Of a stretch of 8,573 nt of DNA, positions 1-6,473 are shown in pieces (position 1 is the first letter of the stretch; each line of letters begins with the position of its first letter). This DNA comes from CAUZSN01 sp963582345. Lineage in GTDB: Bacteria > Planctomycetota > Planctomycetia > Planctomycetales > Planctomycetaceae. Position numbers and translations under genes: made by a program. The stretch spans positions 1-8,573 of the forward strand of contig CAUZSN010000113.1 in NCBI GenBank assembly GCA_963582345.1, in the 5' to 3' direction. The notes under the pieces are model-generated. The model worked only from the letters and a program-made list of their open reading frames with translations, did not search any database and was not told the origin of the DNA.

Positions 1-39
1 ACAATGAAGACCCTTTACGATGCCGGCCCATCAATTTAG
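1..39 (+). CDS. Possible 3' end of an upstream gene (partial)
   Basis: Frame 1 is open from the window edge and ends with TAG at 37-39, giving TMKTLYDAGPSI. It could be the tail of a gene on the same strand as hisD, for example another histidine-biosynthesis gene, but 12 residues are too few to name a family. The gap to the hisD start is 55 nt, compatible with co-transcription. It may also be chance. Confidence 0.25.
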   Translation, partial: TMKTLYDAGPSI

Positions 40-94
40 CATAAACAGTTCCTCGACGTGACTTATTGGAATTCCTTCACGAAACGCTACGGTT

Positions 95-1480
95 GTGACT
101 GATTCAATCCTGCACATCACCACTATCGATTGCTCGCGCCACGACGCCCGCCAGTTGATCGATTCACTGCGGAACAAACTCAGTCCACAGGGTGACATTG
201 TTTCCGAATCCGGAAGACAGCGGACCATCGAACTCTTCGGCAAACCACTATCACCACAACAAGTGGTCGAACGCATTTGTGGCGACGTACAACGTGATGG
301 ACTTTCGGCCGTCCTAGAATACACGAAGAAGCTAGACAACAAGGAGCTGACACTGGACGCATTGCGCGTTCCGTCATCTGAATTGCAACAGTCACACCAA
401 GCAGCGAATTTGAATTATCTACAAACGATCCGCCGCATTTGTGTAAACATCACCGAATTTCAGACTGCCATCCTGACGAATAATGTGAGTGTGGTGCGGA
501 AAAACCAAAATGCCCGCGTCGAGCTGCAGCAACGCTATCTGCCGCTTCGCCGTGTTGGCATCTGTATTCCGGGCGGGGCCGCCGCGTATCCGTCAACGCT
601 GCTAATGACCGCTGTCCCGGCTCAAACCGCAGGCGTACGCGAAATTGCCGTAGTCGTTCCCCCAACCGAATTCGGCGGTTACAACTCCGATCTACTGGCC
701 GCCTGTTACGAGCTGAAGATCACTGAGGTATACCGCATCGGAGGAGCCCAAGCAGTCGCTGCGTTGGCCTACGGTGTAGATGGAATCGAACGGGTGGACA
801 AGATCGTGGGACCAGGAAATCTGTTTGTCGCGTTGGCAAAACGTCACGTTTTTGGTGACGTTGACATCGATTCGATTGCGGGCCCCAGTGAAGTCATCGT
901 CCTAGCTGATGAAACCGCTCGCGCGGACTTCCTGGCCAGCGATCTGATCTCACAAGCCGAACACAGCCCAGGCTCCAGCATCTTAATCACGTGGCACGAA
1001 CCGCTCATAGATGCTGTCAAAACGGAACTGGAGAAACAACTGGCACAACTGCCGCGTAGTGAAATGGCTTGCGCGAGTCTGGAAGCTTACGGCGCTTTAG
1101 TTTTGGCCCGCGACGCCGCCGAGGCCACACGTTTGACCGATTTGTTCGCTCCTGAACACCTGCACATTTCCACCGCCGATCCGCAACATGTTCTCAGCCA
1201 AGTGCAAAACGCTGGAGCCGTATTCTTAGGACACAATACGCCTGTCGCAATGGGCGACTATGCAGCTGGTCCCTCGCACGTCCTCCCGACAGGCGGAACC
1301 GCCCGCTTCGCCAATGGTTTGTGCGCCAACGACTTCCTGAAACGATCGTCCATCATCACCTACAACTGCGACGCTCTCCGACAAGAAGCCGACGACGTCC
1401 GCCTGATGGCAGGAAAAGAAGGTCTGACCGCACACAGTGCGAGTGTCGACATTCGCCTTCGTGGCACAACAGACGCTTAG
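95..1480 (+). CDS. hisD: Histidinol dehydrogenase
   Basis: This NAD-dependent zinc enzyme oxidises L-histidinol in two steps to L-histidine, the last steps of histidine biosynthesis, in the cytoplasm. The 461-residue protein is full length for the family. Visible signatures are the PGG...YPSTLLMTAVPA block (about 159-176), IGGAQAVAALAYG (215-227), KIVGPGN (236-242), IDSIAGPSEV (258-267), FAPEHLHI (351-358) and MGDYAAGPSHVLPTGG (386-401). By comparison with the E. coli enzyme, the zinc ligands should be Gln287, His290, Asp388 and His447, and the catalytic pair Glu354-His355. All are present. The frame is open back to 62, but GTG at 95 is the only usual start codon there. No clear Shine-Dalgarno precedes it. 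The gene converges on the Nramp-like gene with only 10 nt between the stops. Confidence 0.97.
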   Translation: MTDSILHITTIDCSRHDARQLIDSLRNKLSPQGDIVSESGRQRTIELFGKPLSPQQVVERICGDVQRDGLSAVLEYTKKLDNKELTLDALRVPSSELQQSHQAANLNYLQTIRRICVNITEFQTAILTNNVSVVRKNQNARVELQQRYLPLRRVGICIPGGAAAYPSTLLMTAVPAQTAGVREIAVVVPPTEFGGYNSDLLAACYELKITEVYRIGGAQAVAALAYGVDGIERVDKIVGPGNLFVALAKRHVFGDVDIDSIAGPSEVIVLADETARADFLASDLISQAEHSPGSSILITWHEPLIDAVKTELEKQLAQLPRSEMACASLEAYGALVLARDAAEATRLTDLFAPEHLHISTADPQHVLSQVQNAGAVFLGHNTPVAMGDYAAGPSHVLPTGGTARFANGLCANDFLKRSSIITYNCDALRQEADDVRLMAGKEGLTAHSASVDIRLRGTTDA

Positions 1481-1490
1481 CTCGGATCAA

Positions 1491-3309
1491 TTAATGTGCC
1501 ACTTGGTGAAAGACGCCGATCGCTAAGCAACCGGCGATCACGACAACCGACGACACAAGCAGCACGGCCGTCACCGGACTCATTCGTAACCGACGGTCGG
1601 TATGAAAGGCCAGCCAAACTATGCCGAACATAAGAATCGGCGTGTTGAATGCACCGTTAATCGTCTGTCCCAAGATGACCAGAAATACGGGATTCTCTGG
1701 CATAAACCACGTAATGGCCAGAAACCCCACCAAGGACAGAGTCTGAAATAGACGGTTATAACGCTGCCTCACCGATACGTCCCCGTACTGGAAGACACCC
1801 AAACTGGACAAGAGGTCGGTCCACATGCGGCCTGAAGCAGCCACCACGACGACGATCGTCGAAAACAGCGTGCAAAATCCTCCAAACATGAAGATGCCGT
1901 AAGACCAAGGGCCGTAGGTGTCGGTGTAAATCCGCGAAAGCTGGTGAACGATACTCATCCCCGACGGAACTGTGGGCACGATGGCCTCGGGAAATGAGGC
2001 TTCCACTAGTTGACGATTCAATCGTTGGACTTCCAGTTCGGACAACGACGCAATCCCACTCTGCTGGACGCGCATCAGTAAGTCGCGAACCGGTCTGGGC
2101 AGTACAAGCTGATCCGGCTGCCTGTGCACCGGGTCAGTCAGCGTCCGAAAGCTGGCTGGCCGGTAGAATTCACGGCTGATGATGATGGCGTTCAACGCAT
2201 TGAGCAAGTCCTTGTCGGCCTCCTGATTGGTTTGGTTGGACAGAGCGGTAGTGATGATCTTATCGCGAATTATGTCCTGCGACAGCAACTCCCACACCCG
2301 TTGCGCAGGCCCTGCCGTTTCGGAATCTGAAGCCTCATAAAGCCGGACGCAGATCGTCTTCCATTGTCCATCCCGAATATCCGGCGAACCACCGTCCGGG
2401 TTGACCGTTAGTAGATCGGTACTGATAAACAGCACTGCCGACAAGGAAATAAGCCGCCGTGATCACGGTCGCCAGTAGCGTGGCCACACCAACATCCAAA
2501 CGCAGCACTCGCTACCCAGCCGTGGGCCCGTTCTAGCCATCCGTCGACATCAGCTGGACCAACGTTTTCCGCATACCCCTTCTCCAGCACCCAATACGGG
2601 TACATGAACATCTCGCTAGCAGTCGCACCCAGGGCTCCCAGTAGGCTGACGACGGCGATAGCCGCGGCCGTAGGGGCCAACTCGCCTAAGGACATCGTGC
2701 ATCCCAAGAACACGTTGGCAAGACTGATCGGGTAACGCTCGTCCGGTTTCACCACCAACAACATCAGGGCCACGACCACCGAGAAACTGAACCCGCAGAC
2801 CAGAATTGCGATCAGCTTCTCCAGTTCACCATAAATTCCGCGCCAGAGCATTAGGCTGACGACGACGATGATGATCAGAGCCCAGAGGTTCGTCGATGCC
2901 ACTTCGCTTTCGGCGAGCGGAGACTGTTGAACAATCCCGCCGTCGATGCCATGATGCCGCCGACCGTCACCATAAAGGCCGTGTAACCGACCATGAACAC
3001 CAGCCCAATCCAACTGGTTCCACGGAATCTCGGACCTGGGCAAGTGTTGAGTGCCTGAATCGTCGTACGGTTGTGAACAAGACAGTGCCGGCCCAGTTCA
3101 ACCTGCAGGAAGAACTTGATCACGCATGACAGAATCACGGCCCAGAACACGACGAAGCCAAACGTGGCCGCCTGCACGGGCACGTTGATCAACTCGCCGG
3201 AACCAATCACCGAACCACTGACCACAATGCCGGGACCGATGGCTAGAAGCATGGGCCCCAGCCTGGTTGGCGCCGTCTTTAACTTCGTATCACCGATTGT
3301 CTTGGTCAT
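1491..3309 (-). pseudogene. Nramp-like divalent metal transporter, frame-disrupted
   Basis: A single membrane transporter of the Nramp (SLC11-like) superfamily is spread over several frames. The first part (ATG at 3309, to about 2925) carries GPGIVVSGSVIGSGEL in place of the DPGN-containing first helix, then the VELGRH and TTIQALN blocks. The second part (about 2925 to 2512) has several hydrophobic helices and EMFMYPYWVLEKGY, which occupies the place of the MPH helix. A short third stretch (about 2511 to 2435) reads RVLRLDVGVATLLATVITAA. The fourth (about 2440 to 1491) holds a roughly 150-residue polar insertion, then GPWSYGIFMFGGF and the last helices. The shifts fall near 2920-2930 (-1), 2508-2522 (+1) and 2429-2444 (+1). 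Neighbouring genes are intact, so this may be a recent pseudogene or local sequence error. The missing DPGN motif makes a Mn/Fe substrate uncertain. The gene lies 39 nt after arfB on the same strand and could be co-transcribed with it. Confidence 0.8.
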
Positions 3310-3348
3310 TCCTATAAGGGCCGTGCAACGAACCTACATAAAAACTGC

Positions 3349-3810
3349 CTACGACTCGTCATCAACTTTCGAACGATCGCGAAGTTGTTTTCTCCGCGAG
3401 CGTTCTCGTTTACTTTGCAGTCGACGTTCGATCGCGGCACGCGATGGTTTTGTCTTCTTTCTCCTGATCGGTGCTACAGCAACGTCGAGCAGCATTGCCC
3501 GCAGCTTTTCCAGACAATCGGAAATATTGCGATTCTGATCGCGAAATCGTTGGCTAGAGATCACCAGCTCTCCGTGAACGTTAATTCGCCGACGATGCTT
3601 GATCAGGAAACGTTGTTTAACGTCGTCGATTAGACTGCGCGAAGTCACAACCGGCCACCGCAAACGCGCTTTCGTGTTGACTTTATTCACGTTTTGCCCG
3701 CCCGGACCGGAACTGCGGACAAACGTGAATGTGAATTCGTAACGAGGAATCCGTATATCTTCGGTCACAACCAGGCAATTGTCATCGTCGGACATCTCAT
3801 CGCACGACAT
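3349..3810 (-). CDS. arfB: ArfB-like GGQ peptidyl-tRNA hydrolase (ribosome rescue)
   Basis: This is a stand-alone release-factor-1 catalytic domain that should hydrolyse peptidyl-tRNA on ribosomes stalled at the end of non-stop mRNAs. The 153-residue protein carries the diagnostic SSGPGGQNVNKVNTK motif, with GGQ at about 37-39. Its tail is strongly basic (RRKKTKPSRAAIERR and onward, from about 115), like the tail ArfB/YaeJ places in the empty mRNA channel. It lacks the codon-recognition domains of RF1 and RF2, as expected from its length (about 140 residues in E. coli). ATG at 3810 is used here. ATG at 3795 is a possible alternative that removes five residues. Neither has a strong ribosome binding site. 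The gene is divergent from the LarA-like gene and upstream of the Nramp-like gene. Confidence 0.9.
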   Translation of the reverse strand: MSCDEMSDDDNCLVVTEDIRIPRYEFTFTFVRSSGPGGQNVNKVNTKARLRWPVVTSRSLIDDVKQRFLIKHRRRINVHGELVISSQRFRDQNRNISDCLEKLRAMLLDVAVAPIRRKKTKPSRAAIERRLQSKRERSRRKQLRDRSKVDDES

Positions 3811-3889
3811 CAGACTGGGTTCCCAAGGTCCGATTCCATTCGCAATGGATCAGTCTTCGATCCGCGTTTAGTTATTGTCAATCTTGAGT

Positions 3890-3915
3890 TTGTAGACTGT
3901 CAACGAAGTCTACAA
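3890..3915. promoter_or_regulatory. Perfect 9-bp inverted repeat, candidate operator
   Basis: The arms TTGTAGACT (3890-3898) and AGTCTACAA (3907-3915) are exact reverse complements with an 8-nt spacer. The repeat sits in the 148-bp divergent region, 44 bp before the LarA-like start and 80 bp before arfB. No T-run follows on either strand, so it is a poor terminator. Its size fits a dimeric repressor site, possibly controlling one or both genes. The regulator is unknown. Confidence 0.5.
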
Positions 3916-3933
3916 TAAACTGAGAATCACTTG

Positions 3934-3939
3934 TATAGT
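3934..3939 (+). promoter_or_regulatory. Possible -10 box of the LarA-like gene
   Basis: TATAGT lies 19 bp before the start codon, which would give a short leader. A convincing -35 box 17 bp upstream is lacking; the matching position, 3911-3916, reads TACAAT. If real, the inverted repeat at 3890-3915 would overlap the -35 region and block RNA polymerase. This is a weak guess. Confidence 0.2.
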
Positions 3940-3947
3940 CACAACCT

Positions 3948-3951
3948 GGAG
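3948..3951 (+). promoter_or_regulatory. Shine-Dalgarno of the LarA-like gene
   Basis: GGAG (in CTGGAG) is separated from ATG at 3959 by 7 nt. It is one of the few clear ribosome binding sites in the window and supports this start. Confidence 0.6.
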
Positions 3952-3958
3952 ATTCTGT

Positions 3959-5254
3959 ATGCAGTATCCACGTATGTTACGTGTGCAACAGAAATTCGAT
4001 GCGCCGTGGATTGACGATCTTCCCAGAGAGGTTGATCGCCACCTTGGTGCGCTCGACTTGGGACAACAGATAACTCCGGGCGACACGGTAGCTATTACCG
4101 CTGGCAGCCGCGGAATCACCCACATCGCCAAGATCATCAAAGCGGCCGCTGATCACTTCAAAAAGTTGGGCGCCATACCATTCGTCGTTCCGGCCATGGG
4201 AAGCCATGGCGGCGGAACTGCCGAAGGGCAGCGCCAGATTATCGAGAGCTATGGCATCACCGAGGAATTCATGGAAGCCGAAATCCGCTCGTCGATGGAA
4301 ACCGTCTTCGTCCAAGAAACACCGCAAGGCATCCCGGTGCACTTCGACCGCAATGCATTTGAAGCCGACCACGTGCTGGTGTGCGGCCGAGTGAAACCAC
4401 ACACTAGCTTCGTCGGCGTGATTGAATCGGGCCTTTGCAAGATGATGCTGATCGGCCTGGGAAAGCATACCGGAGCAAAACTCTATCACCAGGCGATCCA
4501 AGATTACAGTTGGCCGGAAATCGTCACAGTCCTAGCCGACACCGTACTGAAAGAGTGTAAAATAATTGCCGGACTGGCCATTGTTGAAAGCGCTTACAAC
4601 AAGGTAGGATTGATCGAAGCGGTCCGTCCTAATGATTTCCTGGAACGCGAGAAAGCTCTGCTCATTATTTCCAAGAAATGGATGCCTCGCCTTCCATTCC
4701 AAAAAGTCGAGATATTAATCGTCGACGAGTTGGGTAAGAACATTAGCGGCACCGGTATGGACACAAACGTCATCGGCCGCAAATTCAACGATCACGCCGC
4801 AACACAACACGACGACGTGTCGGTCAAGCGAATCTTCGTTCGCGGCTTGACAAATGAAACACATGGCAACGCTTGCGGATTAGGTATGGCCGAAGTGACT
4901 AACTTGCGAACGATTGACGCGGTCGACCGCAAGACAACCGCCATCAACGCTCTTACCGGAAGCCACCCATCAGCCGCCAGTCTACCGATGGCATTTCAGA
5001 CCGACCGCGAAGCCATCGACGCCTTGTTTCTAACCATCGGCCTGATCGAACCTGAAAATTCCCAAGTGATTCACATTTCCAACACCCTTCAAATCGGTGA
5101 GATCTTAGTCAGCGAATTCTACTTGCCCGAAATCGAAAGCAGGAACGACTTGGAAATCCTCGAAGACCCGCGTGACATGAACTTTGACGATGACGGAAAT
5201 CTGATCCCTGTTGCCGGTGCCGCGCTAGCCAAGCCCGATCACGCCGTACTGTAG
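3959..5254 (+). CDS. LarA/DUF2088-family protein (lactate racemase-like)
   Basis: The 431-residue protein belongs to the family of nickel-pincer-dependent lactate racemase LarA and its many homologues acting on other 2-hydroxy acids. Motifs seen are VAITAGSRGI (44-53), VPAMGSHGGGTAEG (77-90), CGRVKPHTSFVG (142-153), ESGLCKMMLIGLGKHTGAKLYH (156-177, including His170 and His177) and DELGKNISGTGMD (256-268). The first half is the conserved LarA N-terminal domain. There is no signal peptide, so it is probably cytoplasmic. Substrate cannot be read from the sequence, and no larB, larC or larE cofactor-synthesis gene lies in the window, so calling it lactate racemase would be too specific. The start is supported by a GGAG ribosome binding site. 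It converges with msrB, with 64 nt between the stops. Confidence 0.85.
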   Translation: MQYPRMLRVQQKFDAPWIDDLPREVDRHLGALDLGQQITPGDTVAITAGSRGITHIAKIIKAAADHFKKLGAIPFVVPAMGSHGGGTAEGQRQIIESYGITEEFMEAEIRSSMETVFVQETPQGIPVHFDRNAFEADHVLVCGRVKPHTSFVGVIESGLCKMMLIGLGKHTGAKLYHQAIQDYSWPEIVTVLADTVLKECKIIAGLAIVESAYNKVGLIEAVRPNDFLEREKALLIISKKWMPRLPFQKVEILIVDELGKNISGTGMDTNVIGRKFNDHAATQHDDVSVKRIFVRGLTNETHGNACGLGMAEVTNLRTIDAVDRKTTAINALTGSHPSAASLPMAFQTDREAIDALFLTIGLIEPENSQVIHISNTLQIGEILVSEFYLPEIESRNDLEILEDPRDMNFDDDGNLIPVAGAALAKPDHAVL

Positions 5255-5318
5255 ACGCTTCCTCCGACTCCTTCCCCTTAGATTTCAGCATATTGCAGGG
5301 TAGGCATTCCTCACCACA

Positions 5319-5882
5319 TCACTCCTTTCCTCTGAAATTCAGTGAGGCTGAGTTAATGCAATATCGCAGGCCTGTTGGCGCTGGACCGTCGTTGAAGACG
5401 TGACCAAGATGTGCATCGCAACGGCGACAAAGCACTTCGGTCCGCTGCACAAACAGACTGTTGTCTTCTTCAGTTTTGATATTCTGGTCCGTAACAGGTT
5501 GGTAGAAACTTGGCCAGCCGGTACGCGAATCGAATTTCGTCTCAGAGCTGAACAGCATTGCGCCGCAGCAAACACACTGGTAGGCGCCTTCTTTCTTGTT
5601 GTCCCAATACTCGCCCGTAAATGCCCGTTCAGTTCCCTTTTTGCGAGCGACTTCGTATTGCTCCGGTGTCAAAATCTGCTTCCACTCTTCGTCTGTTTTG
5701 GGCAGCGAATCCATTGTGGGCTCCGTCTGACCGATTGCGGCACCGGTTGCTTCTGGACTCTCAATCATAGCATTCACGTCCTTGGCTCTAAAGTTTAAAC
5801 TCTTCAAACTGGCACCTTGATCCGCACATCCACACACTAACGCAGCGGCCCCAATCAACGTCATCAAGCACCGAATTGTCAT
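5319..5882 (-). CDS. msrB: Peptide-methionine (R)-S-oxide reductase, lipoprotein form
   Basis: MsrB reduces methionine-R-sulfoxide in oxidised proteins. Numbered from ATG at 5882, the protein has 187 residues. It begins with MTIRCLMTLIGAAALVCGC, a lipoprotein signal with the likely lipidated Cys19, which places the enzyme in the cell envelope. A linker of about 45 residues precedes the MsrB domain (about 63-187). That domain has zinc pairs CxxC at 103/106 and 152/155, the TGWPSF block (121-126) and RYCINS with catalytic Cys175. The catalytic residue is Cys, not selenocysteine. ATG at 5882 is preferred because TAGGA lies 9 nt upstream. ATG at 5891 and TTG at 5903 are in-frame alternatives that only lengthen the signal peptide. 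Confidence 0.93.
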   Translation of the reverse strand: MTIRCLMTLIGAAALVCGCADQGASLKSLNFRAKDVNAMIESPEATGAAIGQTEPTMDSLPKTDEEWKQILTPEQYEVARKKGTERAFTGEYWDNKKEGAYQCVCCGAMLFSSETKFDSRTGWPSFYQPVTDQNIKTEEDNSLFVQRTEVLCRRCDAHLGHVFNDGPAPTGLRYCINSASLNFRGKE

Positions 5883-6317
5883 TCCACACATTCCTAAATG
5901 CAACTCCGTTACTACGCCTTCTACAGCGGTTACATCAGGCCTTGTCTCAAAATTGAATTACCACCGTACTTTGAAGCCTCATGCGCCAGCTTTGAAGTTG
6001 CGTCTTTCGGTCGCAGGAACGCAGCATAGACCAAATGCCAAAACCTCACTCGAACGGCGTCTCAAAGGCATGCTTTCTCCATAACGGTTCACACCTTCAA
6101 GTATAAGGTGTTTTTGAACAACCCTTTGCTGTATTCACACGACAGTCGCAACTTCAAAACATGCCAACCAGGTAGAACCGCGATTCACTCGCTAGCGTGT
6201 CGGACTCGTGTGAACAACCTGTCATTTTCGATTGGACAACGTACGACACCGCACGACTGCGGTTTCACTCGTAGGCTTTCCACCCGAAGTAACCGTCACG
6301 CTCCATGAGACGCTACT
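5883..6317. other. Gene-poor intergenic stretch
   Basis: About 435 nt without a convincing gene on either strand. It must contain the msrB promoter (minus strand), but no clear -10/-35 pair could be picked. The only distinct structure is the hairpin at 6091-6115. A plus-strand GTG-started open frame at 6108-6308 has no recognisable protein features or ribosome binding site and is taken as chance. Confidence 0.6.
6091..6115 (+). terminator. Terminator-like hairpin with T-run
   Basis: ACACCTT (6091-6097), loop CAAGTAT, AAGGTGT (6105-6111), then TTTT. The 7-bp stem is perfect, and the T-run is on the plus strand only. No plus-strand gene ends nearby: the closest, the LarA-like gene, ends at 5254 with msrB antisense in between. 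It might end a small untranslated plus-strand RNA or simply be a chance hairpin. Confidence 0.4.
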
Positions 6318-6473
6318 TCAACTCATAGATCTGAGATGATTGTTGTTAGGATTGCTCTCTCTTTGAACGGCTTCGAGTTGCTCTGACGCTTGCCCAAAGG
6401 CACGCCACTCGTCAATCGTGGTGCGACTTAACCGCCATTGCTGCACTTCCAGGAATAATCTTCGTTGGCTCAA
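6318..6473 (-). CDS. Candidate small protein or shifted tail overlapping the FG-GAP gene
   Basis: A 51-codon frame starts at TTG 6473 with AGGAAGGA 4 nt upstream and overlaps the last 62 nt of the FG-GAP gene in the +1 frame. Its middle reads RTTIDEWRAFGQASEQLEAV, which looks like a natural charged helical protein. The same DNA read in the main frame past its stop looks random. It could be a translationally coupled small gene, or the true C-terminus of the FG-GAP protein if a frameshift exists near 6480. No family is recognised. Confidence 0.3.
   Translation of the reverse strand: MSQRRLFLEVQQWRLSRTTIDEWRAFGQASEQLEAVQRESNPNNNHLRSMS

Noticed and set aside
2429..2930. Programmed ribosomal frameshifting in the transporter
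   Set aside because: Three shifts in mixed directions with no clear slippery heptamer or dedicated stimulatory element fit mutation or error better.
3890..3915. The inverted repeat as a transcription terminator
   Set aside because: It has no T-run on either side and lies upstream of both flanking genes, not after one.
3977..4501. A 174-codon minus-strand open frame inside the LarA-like gene
   Set aside because: It is antisense to a gene with strong family motifs and shows no recognisable protein features of its own.
5319..5882. MsrB as a selenoprotein
   Set aside because: The catalytic position in RYCINS is an ordinary Cys codon, and the frame has no internal UGA.
6108..6308. A 66-codon plus-strand open frame
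   Set aside because: It begins inside the terminator-like hairpin, has no ribosome binding site, and its composition is not protein-like.
6412..6414. A second UGA, at the end of the FG-GAP frame, as another selenocysteine (it is also followed by R...C.W)
   Set aside because: The frame after it reads arginine/serine-rich and stops soon, the conserved domain has already ended, and the +1 frame looks more protein-like there.
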